From positions 22,743,501 through 22,807,500 of the forward strand of contig NC_084939.1 of assembly GCF_958298935.1 (NCBI RefSeq): a stretch of 64,000 nucleotides of DNA, read 5' to 3'. Positions within the stretch are counted from its first letter, which is position 1, and every line of letters starts with the position of its first letter. The position numbers were made by a program, and so were the translations under genes. Under the pieces are notes generated by a model. That model saw only the letters and a program-made list of their open reading frames with translations, did no database searches and was not told the DNA's origin. Positions 35,192 through 46,971 of the stretch are shown piece by piece. The DNA is from Phragmites australis. Lineage: Eukaryota > Streptophyta > Magnoliopsida > Poales > Poaceae.

Positions 35192-38100
35192 ATGGAAGCA
35201 GCGGCCCCGGCGGCGGCGGCGGCGACGGAGTCCAAGATGGACTGCTTCTTGACGACTGTCTGCACGCCGCTCAACCTCCAGGTAGCTACCCGATGCAGTG
35301 TTGATTCAGCACTTGGATGCACGCGCCTCGATCAAGGTGTTCGTTTTTTAACGAATTGGATTGATGTTGCAGTTCATCGACGTGTCGTACCGCGTCAAGG
35401 TGGAGAGGTCGGCGGCGGCGAAGGCGCCGCCCGGTCGGATATCGCATTCGGGTGGCGGGGCCGGCGTTGCGGTGGCGGTGGAGGAGAGGACGATACTCAA
35501 GGGGATAACCGGCGAGGCGCGCCCGGGCGAGGTGCTCGCCGTGCTTGGCCCGTCCGGGAGCGGCAAGTCCACGCTGCTCTCAATCCTCGGCGGCCGCCTC
35601 GCGGGCCGGCACGCCGGGACGGTCCTGGCGGGCGGGCGCCCGCCGTCGCGCGCCGTGCAGCGTCTCACGGGCTTCGTGGCGCAGGACGACGTGCTGCACC
35701 CGCACCTCACTGTGCGGGAGACGCTCGTCTTCTGCGCCATGCTGCGCCTGCCGCGGGCCGGCCCCGCCGCGGCCAAGGCGGCGGCCGCCGAGGCCGTCAT
35801 CGCCGAGCTGGGACTCGCCGCGTGCGCCGACACCATCGTCGGCAACGCGTTCGTGCGCGGCGTGTCCGGCGGCGAGCGGAAGCGGGTCAGCATCGGGCAC
35901 GAGATGCTCGTGAACCCGAGCCTGCTCATCCTGGACGAGCCTACGTCGGGGCTCGACTCCACCGCCGCCGCGCGCCTCGTCGCCACACTCTCGGCGCTGG
36001 CCCGCAAGGGCCGCACGGTGGTGCTGTCCGTGCACCAGCCGTCCTCCCGCGTGTACCGTATGTTCGACTCCGTGCTGCTGCTCGCCGAAGGCAGCTGCCT
36101 CTACTACGGCGCCGGCCGCGACGCCATGGACTACTTCGCGTCCGTCGGCTTCGAGCCGGGATTCCACGTTAACCCGGCCGACTTCATGCTCGACCTCGCC
36201 AATGGTGAGTGCTTACTGCTCGCTAACTGCAACAACATTATCTGTTTTTTCAGTTCGAGAAGGAAAAGAAAAAGGTGCAACAGCCTTCACAATTAATTTC
36301 TACAACAAGAAAACGAGGCACAGAGATATTTCTGTTCATAATCAAGATGATGAGTTGGAATACATTTAGAATCAAAATTAATATGTGTTGGATATCTAGA
36401 TTGACCAAATCACTAAAACAAGCAAAGTTGGGCAATTGAGTGACTCCAAGAGAGACAGACAGACAGAGAGGAATCAAGTTTGATATGTCGTGTGGCTTTG
36501 AAGTCAGGAGTACTAGAGTAGTATGTGTCTGGGGACATGGAAAACACCTGGTGAGTTTGTGTGGAGTGCACCCAAGAAAGAGGGAGGAGGAGGAGAGAGG
36601 AAGGGCGAGAAAAAAAAGAGTGGAGAGAGGAGAGAGAAAGGGCAAACAAAAAGAGTGGAGAGGGTGAGTGTTTGCCTTCCGTAGTGTTCTCCACCCTCGT
36701 TTGCAAATCACTTTATGGTTGGAAAATCACTCCTACGGGACATCGTGACGAGGAAGGCGGGAATTATGGCACTAGCACTGGTGCTGAACATCATCACACT
36801 AGACAGAAAGCTATATCACCGCGACTCACCCGCTAACCCGGTAGCCGGTAGCGGGTGCAGGGGCACTATCCATTTTCCGTGCGTACTCACCAATACTATG
36901 GTGACCGCACGACAGCCACACTATTTAAGTATAAGTTATAACTCTAATAACATAATTAGATAAGTGTAAAAATTATTATGTTACAAACAGAAAATACTTA
37001 TATGAATGGGATTCCTATGAGTTCACTATAGATCAAGGTCAGACGTGTACCAAGGTCAGACGTGTGCGTCGACACCACCGGTTAAAGAAATCGGTGGGTA
37101 CTCTCCACTTTTTTGCAGGAGCTGGGTATTATTGGTATCTCATTTAGCACTAAACTTGGATAAATCTCACCCTGAACTGAACATAAAAGCACTCTGGTTT
37201 AGGATTGCACAGGTGATGGATCCGACACTTGTGGGAGCTTTTTGTTGGATCTGGTTCTTTGCCCCTTTTACATGCATGGTGGATGCATCATGCATGAGCA
37301 ATTCCTCAGGGCGGTGATATGGATATGGTTCCAAGTGCCTGTCTCTCTAGACTTGGAAATATATGCCGTTGCTCATGCCGGCTTTAGACAGGAGGAATCA
37401 TTTTTTGGTGCAAATTTGCCCGCTTTGGAGGGTCCTCTCCCCTTTTGGCTTGGCACCTCTTTTTCATTTGCTGAGCGCACCAGCACATCAAACCAAAAGC
37501 TTCAAGCATGATCCATCTATCCGAAGGCCTTTCATGTCACCACAGCTAGCACGGCAGATCCGTTTCTTAGATCCGTGGTCGCTTGGTCAAAGTTAGCGGC
37601 CCCGACGATGTCCCAGTGGCTTCTAAGCCATCTGATTAATAATCGGATGGCTATAAATATAATTGTATTTTTTCACTTAAACATCTCTCAGATTTCAAAT
37701 CAAATATGGTGTCGATTATTGGTGCTCAATTTAACATTGGTGGGGCCGTGAAAAATGTAATCTTTTAAAATTTAGATAGCACGGTAGATGATGCGCGATG
37801 TGTAGGATGTACATCAAAACAATTGGAGAAGGAATGTGTAACATCACATTTCTCAAAAGCAATATTGCGCCTACGTTTCCTGTTCTTGATTCATGTTATC
37901 TTGATATCTAACTGCCTTTTTTTGGTACCGTTGTTGTACAGGTTTTGCTCAAGCAGATTACAATTGCACAACAGAAGGCGGCAACGTGAAGCAGTCGTTG
38001 ATCTCGTCGTACAACAAGGAGCTGGCCCCCAGGGTGAAGGCGTCCATCAACGCGGGCGTCGTCGCAGAGCACGCGCGGAGCGTCGGCGAGCAGCTGGCGG

Positions 38101-38894
38101 TGGAGAGCTGCAGCGGGTGCACGAGCTGGGGGAACCAGTTCGCGATCCTGCTCCGGCGCAGCCTCAAGGAGCGGCGTCACGAGGCGTTCACGTCGCTGCG
38201 CATGTTCCAGATCATCGCGCCGGCGCTGGTGGCCGGCGCCATGTGGTGGCGGTCGTCGCCGCTGGCGGTGCAGGACCGCCTGGGCCTGCTCTTCTTCGTG
38301 TCCATCTTCTGGGGCGTCTTCGCGTCCTTCAACGCCGTGTTCGCGTTCCCGCAGGAGCGGCCCGTGCTGGCCCGGGAGCGCACGTCGGGCATGTACGCGC
38401 TGTCGTCCTACTTCATGTCCCGCATGGCCGGCGACCTGCCCATGGAGCTGGTGCTGCCCACGGCGTTCACCGTCATCGTGTACCTCATGACCGGGCTGAA
38501 CCCGTCGCCGGCCGCATTCGCGCTCACCCTGGCGGTGATCCTGTCGTACGTGCTGGTCGCCGAGGGGCTCGGCCTCGCCGTGGGCGCCCTGATGATGGAC
38601 GCCAAGCGCGCGTCGACGCTGGTGACGGTGATCATGCTGGCGTACCTCCTCACCGGCGGGTTCTACGTGCACAACGTGCCGGGGTTCATGGTGTGGGCCA
38701 AGTACACCTCCTTCACCTACTACTGCTACCGCCTGCTCATCGCCGTGCAGTACAGCGGCCACCTGAGACGGCTGCTCCCGGCGGATGCCGTCGACGGCGA
38801 GGCCGGTCCAGGGGCCTGCGTCGCGGCGCTCGTCGCCATGTTCTTCGGGTACCGGCTGCTGGCATACCTCGCGCTGCGCCGCGTCAGGACGTGA
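35192..38894 (+). CDS. ABCG25-like: Half-size ABC transporter, ABCG/WBC subfamily, ABCG25-like (putative abscisic acid exporter)
   Basis: Three exons: 35192-35281, 35373-36204, 37942-38894. All junctions are GT..AG, and together they give 624 residues plus a TGA stop. The nucleotide-binding domain comes first: Walker [10 protein letters not shown] (89-97), Q-loop Q134, signature [10 protein letters not shown] (194-203), Walker B LLILDEP (214-220), D-loop SGLD, H-loop H251. The ABC2 membrane domain follows from about residue 375 with six hydrophobic segments. This NBD-TMD order and the length are those of half-size ABCG proteins, which work as dimers in the plasma membrane. The phrases [34 protein letters not shown] and MELVLP, and the intron after LDLANG, fit Arabidopsis ABCG25, an ABA exporter, better than the ABCG14 or ABCG21 groups as I remember them. 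Substrate is inference. The start codon is the first ATG after the leader; exon 1 is short and Ala-rich. Exons 2 and 3 are about 70% GC; intron 2 (1737 bp) is not. Confidence 0.93.
36205..37941 (+). other. Intron 2 of the ABCG gene
   Basis: Donor G|GTGAGT, acceptor TTGTACAG|GT; phase 1, restoring a Gly codon. It contains a GA-rich tract (36440-36670), which gives spurious Arg/Glu ORFs, and unremarkable AT-rich sequence. No complete transposon was recognised inside. Confidence 0.9.
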
Positions 38895-39290
38895 TCACCG
38901 CGCGCCGTAATCATCAGTTAGCTAGCTAGCTAGGTGTCCATTAACTACTCCGGCCGACCGGTACAATCAAGGGCGGCTCGGCGCGCGCGGCGAACCGATC
39001 CGTGGCGCCGGCGAGCGGGCGTCGGAGGAGATGACTTACTCGATCCGATGACGTGGTTGTTGTTGGCGTGACGATCGGCGAGGCCGTCTTCTTCTCTTGC
39101 GATCTTTTTCTTTCCTCTCTTTATTCCCTAAATTTGGTGGCCGCCATGGCCTCTGCTCCATCGATCGAGATGCCTGCTTGCAACTGTACTGTCAAAATCA
39201 TCGGGTGTAAGTTGCCAGAGCTGATGGGCTTCTTGGTCTGATGGATTGATGATGGGGCTGATTAAAATTGTGCTAATGAATGAATTGATG
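38895..39290 (+). other. Probable 3' UTR of the ABCG gene
   Basis: Follows the TGA at 38892-38894. It includes a GCTAGCTAGCTAG run and becomes T-rich. 'AATGAATGAATTGATG' near 39275 could serve as a weak plant poly(A) signal. The 62-codon ORF inside is not recognised. The end is a guess. Confidence 0.4.
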
Positions 39291-42200
39291 TATATGGCGA
39301 TTACAAAAAGGATTGAAGCTCATAGTATCTGATTGAAATTCCAATCCGAGTGTTTTATTCACCGAGCAAGGAGTACACTGTCTAAACTCTACACAACTTC
39401 TGTTTTGCGGAAAGAAATTTTTTTTAACAAAAAAAGGATGGATGGGTACAAGCATCATCGAAACCACAGATTTTAAGCTTTCCCAAGACCAAACCAAAAA
39501 ATACTGGTCTAATGAATACCAACAAAAGGCCGAAAAAACGCGTCCAAGCGGCGTGACATCAATCAACCGTAGTTCCAATTGAGGTATGAAACTCTCTTCG
39601 TCTATATTTATCTGCTTATTATTATTACGGCTACACGATAATACCTAACATTTATAAGCTTAGAAATAAAAGTTTGATTATAATTTTATTTCTAATATCA
39701 CCTAATCCAAACTCTAAATTTATCTGTAACTGATTCTTTATATACATATTTACGAATATCTCAATAAGGAATAAACGTTCCGACTGAGGTCGTAGTTTTT
39801 TCGAACAAAACCAAAATCAATTGAGGCTTTTTGGGGTGCTGGGCTTGGATCGTTGATTGGGGCTGGAAGTGGAGCCGAAGATAGTGTTGAGCCGCCCACC
39901 GTGGTAGCTCGTCTGTTTCGACTTACCGGCCCTGCGATATGAACCCTGGAGCGTCATGTGAGATGTGAGAGAAATGCCCGATTGAAATTGTATATTGTGA
40001 AGAATTATATTTCTGAAAGTTTTTTTTTACCGATAAAAAGTGTTCGGATCATTATAAACAGTGTTCACAAACAGTGTTCCGATCCTGGTGAACAGTACTT
40101 TGATAATAGTAAACAGTATTCATCCAAATGGGGAGTACCTCTGACCAGATAAATAGTAACATCGATCAGTGAATATTACTTCATGACCACGACCAGTGAC
40201 TATGATCAGTGGTCACGACCAGTGACTATGATCAGTGGTCATGACCAGTGAGGCGATCAGTAATCATGGTTTGCTTCAGCAGTTGGTCTCCAAACAGGTG
40301 GAAGAGCTGGTCGGATTCAAGTGCATGAATACGTCAAGCATGTAGTCGAATCAAAAAGATCCAGCTACAATAAAAGATAATTAAGTAAATATATGGGAAT
40401 TTACGTGGTCGATTAGAAAATATAACTTAGTTATAGAAAGTTTAAAGATAAAAAAGCATAGCTGAATCATATATGCAAGTATTGTTCGGTTTGACTTAGT
40501 AGTACTAATCTCTTACGGCTAATACCTGTCATTTCTAAATATAAGAGTGTCATGGCCGATTGAAGAAATTAATCAATCGATCAAAATAAATCTATCTTTT
40601 ATTTTTATCTCTTTTGCCTAGCTTATGTAGTCTTGTTCTCTCTTCCAATCTGTATTGCTATATGTTTTGGATCTCGACGACTAAAGATAAGCCGTCAGCC
40701 ATCCGCGCTCCGATAGGATCCTCATGGGTGTGGATGACGATGAAGATCTAACAATACAACGCCACGACCAAAATATCCTTAAGTACTACTCGTCGAATTA
40801 TACACATAAGATACAGTGTTTAACGTGTTTCGCGTCTAACACCACCCTTGCTAGCCCGTACGCGTGAGCGATGTTGGCATGCGATGCGCGCCGCTGATGA
40901 CACGCACCATTGGCTGCCCGCATGAGTGTCGTCACTGTTGATCCGTCCGCCATTGACACGTGCGTGTTTCTTGGTTCCCGATGCAGATCGATCGGGATCC
41001 TCTGCAATTGCAACTAGCAACTGCAGAGGGCTGCAGTAAAATGCATTAGACCCTTTCTCCGTCATCAGAATAAAAATCAACAGATCAGATCAGATGCTAC
41101 AGTAGAAATCACCGCTGCAGTTTAACGGGATACTGCTGCTACAGTACTGTATCTACAGTGCACTGCAAATCACTGATCAGCTACTCGCAATTTACTGTTT
41201 CAGCTGCTACAGTATGTATTGCCTTCTGCACTGCAGAGGATCATTGTCCGACGCAGACACGCGCGGGGATCCCGAGGTACATGCTGCTGCTGGCTCTGGC
41301 TACAGTGCCTTCCAAGAAACTCGCGGGTCGAGCGAAGGTGGTCATTCAGGACCGTCGCGCGCCAACCGACCTCACTTTCACTTCAGTGCTTAAGACTGCA
41401 GCAGTATCATTAACCTCACGTTCACGGAATTAATCATTTACTGTTCGTTCTTTCGAGCTGCATCCGTGCGTGCAGCGATGATTACGGCACAAATTAAAAT
41501 TCCTACTCTTGCTCAGCTCAAATGAGTTGAATCGATTGATACGGCTGCATGGAAATGCTGGGTGAGTATGGTGCAATCGGGCAGCCGAGATGCCCCTACT
41601 TTTCCGCTAGGTGCGGTACGCTTGATCTGAATTCTGAAATATATATATACCTTGTAATTTGAATTATATATATACCTTGTAATTTGAATTAATCCAACGG
41701 ATATGTTGTACCCCCATCTAACCCACTGCTGGTGGTTAGGTGTGGTACATGTATTCCTGTACACATGTACCACACAAAGGGAGGGAAAAAAAAAAGGGAG
41801 AGGCTCTCCCCCATCCTACCCTGTTCTCCCCTCTTCTATGGCTCTTCACCGTATTAATCGGATTGTTATTGGCATCGGCTGCCGGCGCCGTCATCATCGT
41901 CTCATCGCATCACTAGGTTGCCGCTCAGGCATCCCTCTAAACCCAGAGCACCTCCCCGAAACCTCTCTCCCCTAACAATGGCAGCCGGAGATGAGAGATA
42001 CGAGAGAGGTTGTATGAAAATGAAAAAATAGTCCGACTGTGAACTAGAAAGAGTGAAGAAAAAATGAATGGTTTTAAAAAATCAGCTAAACACACCTGGA
42101 CACATTCAAAGTCCTGACTCCAGAGTCTGAATAATGAAGCTCGCGATCTATGTAGCAGAAAGGCAGGGACTCGTGGGGCAACATCGTCTTCTCCTGGTCA

Positions 42201-42735
42201 ATTACTCTGGCCCCGAGCTCCATGCGCACCAAACGGTAGAGTAGCTAGGGCCAGCACTGAGCAATCCTGTTCGGGATCCTAATGCCATGTCAAATTATGT
42301 TGTCCTTTTTTGCCAGCATTTGGCTTCGTGTTTTAATAATAAGTAGAGGTGCGCAATAGAGAAGCAGCTATAAAGGTATTTTGATTTTAATTTTTTTAAT
42401 AGCAGTAATGGATAATTTATAAATATGTGTAAGAAACATTATTTTCTTTTTTTTTATTAATATGGTAATTTATAATCTTTGAGAGCGAATGAGGATGCTT
42501 CTTTTGTTAGCTAATTAGTAATATAATAGAAAGATACATTTGTGTTCTGGAGGGTGAGAGATCATTCGGTGATATTTTTTTAATTCGAATTAGCTACGAG
42601 TCTAACTGATTTGCTGCCGAATTGGCAGTACCTGCTGAGATGGTCCAGGACCATGCTTCCCTGACAGATCTTCCAAAGCTGAATTCTTGTCATCCAAACT
42701 CCAAGATCTTTTTCTCGAAACGGTGAGAGGAGTTC
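39291..42735. other. Intergenic DNA, no gene recognised
   Basis: Contains a small tandem repeat (40178-40255), a CTGCTACAGT-rich stretch (41090-41220) and a duplicated 'tataccttgtaatttgaatt' (41648 and 41672). Short ORFs of 60-100 codons have no recognised motifs. The rest shows nothing. Confidence 0.4.
40178..40255 (+). repeat. Minisatellite, about 26-bp unit
   Basis: 'cacgaccagtgactatgatc' plus 'agtggt' repeated about 2.6 times, with a degenerate extension on the left ('aacagtgttcggatc'). Confidence 0.8.
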
Positions 42736-43310
42736 TACCGATTTTATTAAAGTAGGAGGAAAAGAGTCTCTAGAGGAAAAAAACAAAAGGAAAAAGGTTA
42801 ACAGAGGCCAGAACACAACAACTTAACTACTAAAGTGCCCGAGACGAGCTCTACTTAAAGGAAAGCGTGCGCCCTAGAGCAGCATGAATCAATACATCAA
42901 CACGTCAACATAGCCTTGTGAAAATCTTCAAATTGGTCCATCGTTCTCTGAGCTACTTGGTGTGCATCCGTTAAGGTGTTTTGGAAGGTTCTACAATTTC
43001 TCTCCTTCTAGATATTCCATCAAAAAGTTATGACCACATCATTAAAATCACATCTTAGTTGTTTATCAATTTTGTTAGATGATGCCTTCCACCAACCACG
43101 CAGAGATTGGAACTGAGAAAATGACAGCAAGCTAGCGATTCTTAGCCTTAGAGAGATAAGCCACCAAACTTTATTTGTGAAAATGCAATCCTTGCACAGG
43201 TATACTGGGGTTTCAACTTCTTGATCACATAAAGAGCACGTCTGATTCCAAGGCTAACCTCTTTTCGTCAAATTATCTGTGTAAGAATTTTATTTTGCAG
43301 AAATATTGAC
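42736..43310 (-). pseudogene. LINE ORF2 3' end (zf-RVT region), broken
   Basis: On the minus strand from about 43270, a frame reads DNLTKRG, a TAG where Trp is usual, PWNQTCSLCDQEVETPVYLCK and DCIFTNKVWW. This is the typical Cys-rich zf-RVT signature at the end of plant L1-type reverse transcriptase ORFs. Downstream 'WNIWKERN' and a final 'ETLFLLL..NR' fit the usual C-terminus, with several stops. No RT domain is attached. Confidence 0.7.
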
Positions 43311-43479
43311 GAGATCATGGCTCTTTCGGATACGATCAATACCGGCAATAATTCTCAAATCATAGAAGGTACAATTATAAGAGCATATGTATGACAATTA
43401 GACCATCAGGTGAACTCGTTTCTTGCTGATCATGCTTACTTGGATGAATTACTACTAAATTCTTGTAATGTTTTATTAC

Positions 43480-44990
43480 TTAGAAACGTGGGAGAAACAC
43501 TACAACCTTACCCGGACGTCACCCCTCGAAGGCCAAGTCTACTCGTACTCAAGGCTGAGCTCTAGTCGTGGTCGTGGTCGTGGTCGAAGTCGTGGTCGTA
43601 GTAGAGTCTCAGGACAGCATGTCAGTAAAACGGACATAACTCTCTTATACGGAGTCCGTTTTAAGCGATCTTGGATATTCTAGAAAACTTACGATGAGCC
43701 CTTTCCAATGGATATAAGCTCGCCCAAATATTCCTTATGTTTAATCAGAGCCAAAGAAATAAGATAATGCGCCACCGTTTTGAACCTAGTTAGGCCTTGT
43801 AATTGTGTCGGGGTCGGAGTTCAAGTTGTGTATGCCTCTTTCTATGGTTGCACAACCCTAGTTCGATCTCCTCATGTCCCGCTACAAATATACAGTAGCC
43901 ATCATAGTTTAGGTTTGGATTTAATTTAGATTATTTTGTTTTAGACAGTTTCGCCATTTATCGGTTTGTTGAACCCCAACTCGAGTACTTCATTGGTAAT
44001 TAGCCATATTCAGATTGCATCTACCTGTTCTTTCATGTGTTAACAAAGGTTCGAGGTGGGTACATGAACTGCTGATATGTGAATCATCAAACACAATTGG
44101 CCAATTGTGTGGGAGTTGGTCTCATGTTGTGTGGGTCCAGGAATACCCATGCAGGGTGTAAAAATAATTCAAATTGCTATGCACTCGGTCATGAGCATGC
44201 TTCTGTCCATATACAGTAGTTGTAGAGTCCGATGTGGGATGATAGTATAGCATGTTGGAAAATGGTTGGAGATGACTATTGTTGAGATAGAATGGTTCTG
44301 TTTCAGATATGTTCATGATGTAGATTTCAGGATAGAAGGGTATTTGTGATTAAGTATGGATGCTCACACCTTTGTGTTAAAAATTATTTTTGCATATGAA
44401 TCTGCTTAACCTTGTGGTCGATTCCTTGCTAACTCATCTAAATGTATAATCCTTAGAGTGGGGCTAGTATATGCATCTATTATGGATTGAGTCTTGTGAG
44501 TATCTTCGTACTCACACTGCTTTTACAGGTGTTATAGGTTAGGAGGAGCTAGTGTTTGGCTACTTCACGTCCGCTGATATTGGTGACGGGCAGGAGTAGT
44601 GCAAACTACTCAAGTGACGAGGTTTTGAGGTAGTGCCTCAGGGCAAATGGCTTCATCCATCTTTTGTTATTCATAGTTTTTGTTTTCCATTGTGTAGTAT
44701 CTCTAGGTGGCTAAGAGGTGAGACTATTCTTTTATCCTCTTAGTGTTTTGCGTTGTAAATTATTATAAATGATCATCCTCTAAAGATTTCTAATATAATT
44801 TCATTACTCACTCTTTATTAAGTTTTATTGTGATGACATATGTTGAAAAGACGTGTGTTCTGATCTTGCACATAAAACATATGTCAGAAATACTAGATAG
44901 TATTCTAATTAATTATCGTGATTGTAATTATATAAATGATCAATTTAATAATTAATTAGAATATTATTAACCAGTTCCCCGCGAGGTGCC
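43480..44990 (+). mobile_element. LTR-like sequence of a gypsy (Tekay/Del-like) element, tentative
   Basis: The sequence lacks ORFs. It holds phrases common in Tekay-type LTRs: 'gtactcacactgcttttaca' near 44511, then 'gttaggaggagct', and a 'taattatcgtgattgtaatt' tail near 44912. A short 'cgtggtcgtggtcgtggtcg' minisatellite lies at 43566-43600. Ends and target duplication were not found, so the family call rests on general resemblance only. Confidence 0.3.
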
Positions 44991-45145
44991 AGGACCGGTC
45001 ATGGGACTCAATGATCGACATGACTAATCACTGTCAATGCTATTTGGACCGGTCGAGGGTGCAGTAGTGTTTCCTGAACCGTGCACGCGAGGTATTTGTG
45101 TGAATGTGTTATCCGTGTTTGATTTGGTAGATGTTGTATTTGCAG

Positions 45146-45279
45146 ATCTTGATGTACCAGCTGTGCAAGGTCATGTCCTTCACAACCTGCTCATGGACCG
45201 CAAGACCATGGTACTCAAGATCGCCAACCTCGGGCTCAGCTGCGCCTTCACAATCCCTCTCAAGAAGTACACCCACGAG
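45146..45279 (+). pseudogene. Captured exon of a B-type cyclin-dependent kinase (CDKB)
   Basis: After an acceptor-like TTGCAG, the sequence reads ILMYQLCK, then, after a small internal deletion and frame change, HNLLMDRKTMVLKIANLGLS and FTIPLKKYTHE, ending at a donor-like GAG|GT. This is the plant CDKB2 exon around HRDLKPHNLLMDRK and the DLG (DFG-equivalent) loop. The HRDLKP catalytic loop is deleted, and D of the DLG metal-binding motif has become N, so it cannot encode a kinase. No neighbouring CDK exons are present. Confidence 0.75.
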
Positions 45280-45479
45280 GTCTGGTTCCTATATATGGGC
45301 ATCAGCCGGTGCTTTATCCCTGTTCTTGGATTGAAATTTGTGGTTAGTTTGATGTATGGTTTGGTTCATTGGATGGATTTGTGGTGGATCTGATGCAAGA
45401 CCACCAACTCGTACTGCAGGACCTCGTCACACCGCTTGCTGCAGTTCTCGCAGGAGCTCACCAAGCAGGTTGGGCGCAA

Positions 45480-45740
45480 TCCTCTACGATGGATCAGCAA
45501 GTTCAACATGTTCTAGTACTCTCACCACCTCTTCGTCATTGTGTGTGTCGCCTTCATCATCCACAGCATGTGCCTCTACATCAACAGGACATGGTACAAA
45601 CAGACGGTAAGGCAAAAGCATACCCGATCGAGTCCGGTTTGATGATACGCAATTGGATTCTCTGATCACATGAATCTTCTTTGACCAATTTCAGAAATGG
45701 ATGTACCTTGCCATCCCCCTCCTATTGTATGCTGGTTACT
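45480..45740 (+). pseudogene. Captured two-exon fragment of a respiratory burst oxidase (RBOH)
   Basis: Exon piece ending at 45606 reads FNMF, a TAG where Trp is expected, then YSHHLFVIVCVAFIIHSMCL and YINRTWYKQT. After GT...AG (45607-45694) it continues KWMYLAIPLLLYAG. FWYSHHLFVIVY and TWMYLAVPVLLYA are hallmark stretches of the plant RBOH ferric-reductase transmembrane domain, including heme-ligand histidines. The intron is at a place where RBOH genes have one. Nothing of the EF-hands or the FAD/NADPH domains is nearby; the Trp-to-stop change makes it non-functional. Confidence 0.75.
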
Positions 45741-45744
45741 GGTT

Positions 45745-46970
45745 AGTGCCTTCTCCCGGCACTGACATCCCATTGGCTCACCACCGTGAGGATTGAGAAG
45801 GTATAGATCTCATCACAGCTTCTTCGCCATGCAATTCCAATGTGCCGATATACTCTATTCTGCCTTTGTTGGATGAAATCTGAAAAATATGAGATTCCCA
45901 TTATTTTTTTGGATAACGGATGTTGAATTCTCGACTTATGCTTCGCTAGAAAGATTGTGGAATTGTGCTCATTTTCTTTTCTGATGAATCTCTAGCACCA
46001 TCTTGAAGCACAGTGACGTTGTGAAGGAGTCCAAATTTCTGTTCGTTCCTCATCTCTCTGGTTAGTCCAAGTACATGAGGTCTACTGCTTAAAATTGTCC
46101 GATTTTATATTCCAATCTCAGTTGTATGCATGTGGATGTGCTAATGTTTTAAACTGTAGTTCTAAGTAGAATAGTTCTAAGTGGAAGAGATAGCGATTAA
46201 TTGTGTTGGTGCTGGCAGGTTTCGAGATCAACTAAATCTACCTATTCTGTTTGTTTGTGCAGGTGCTACAATTTATGCTTGTGACATTCAATTTGTTTCC
46301 TCTACGGAGTGTCCGCTGAAAGCCAGAAAACATTGAGATGAAATGAAAGAGATAGATAGATACTCGAGGCTCCCAATAACAATGGGAATTATTTCTTCTT
46401 AATAAATGCTTGATCTGAATGTTACTTCAAATTCTGTCTTTATTTTAGAACAGTTGTGCTGAATGTTTAGTTTTCACTATATGGTTAATTTATAATGTTT
46501 GTGATGGATTTTTGTGCTGAGATATTGTGGCATCACATGGAGATGTCCTATTCATGTTCATATGTCTGTAGTCATCTACTGATGCTTGGATAGTGTTTAG
46601 ATTCCTCATCTCATAGGTTTTGAATCCATCTAGATTTTTCTTGACCACAGAGGGTTGTTTCGAGATCTTGGGTTTGGTTGAAGCGGCCATGGCCCTAAAT
46701 GTGCATGACTACTTGGCTTGACTCTAGACGCTCCAAAGAGAGGGAATGGTGAGACATTTGCGTCCTGATCTGAGGTAGGAGGTGAAGTTGTGCTATTGCT
46801 TGAGACATGGGTCTAGCCTGGTAGGAAAAGCCTTCTTGATGAGGTCAACCGTGTCTTGGCACGGTTGATAACCGTAGAGTAGTGGTGTAGTGGTTGCGAG
46901 GGTTCTTAATCTATTCTGATCAGAGCCTTTGGATCATCAATGTCGAAGTTCCACCAAATCGACCTATCAT
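45745..46970. other. Non-coding DNA after the gene fragments
   Basis: 45990-46065 has an exon-like stretch ending in a GGTTAGT donor-like site (ILKHSDVVKESKFLFVPHLSG in one frame) that I do not recognise. The rest is AT-rich without features, up to the LINE. Confidence 0.35.
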
Positions 46971-46971
46971 A

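Noticed and set aside
35348..36167. Minus-strand ORFs of 222 and 195 codons
   Set aside because: Antisense to ABCG exon 2; no recognised motif.
35192..36172. 326-codon ORF starting at the ABCG start codon
   Set aside because: It reads through the 91-bp first intron into the wrong frame of exon 2. The Walker A frame requires splicing at 35281/35373.
36413..36836. ORFs with Arg/Glu-rich or Ser/Leu-rich text in ABCG intron 2
   Set aside because: Products of a GA-rich tract inside an intron with clear GT..AG borders.
37908..38762. 284-codon minus-strand ORF rich in His/Gln/Arg
   Set aside because: Antisense shadow of the GC-rich ABCG exon 3; the composition is an artefact.
37823..38929. 368-codon plus-strand ORF rich in Arg/Ala/Gly
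   Set aside because: Out-of-frame shadow of ABCG exon 3; the true frame has the membrane domain.
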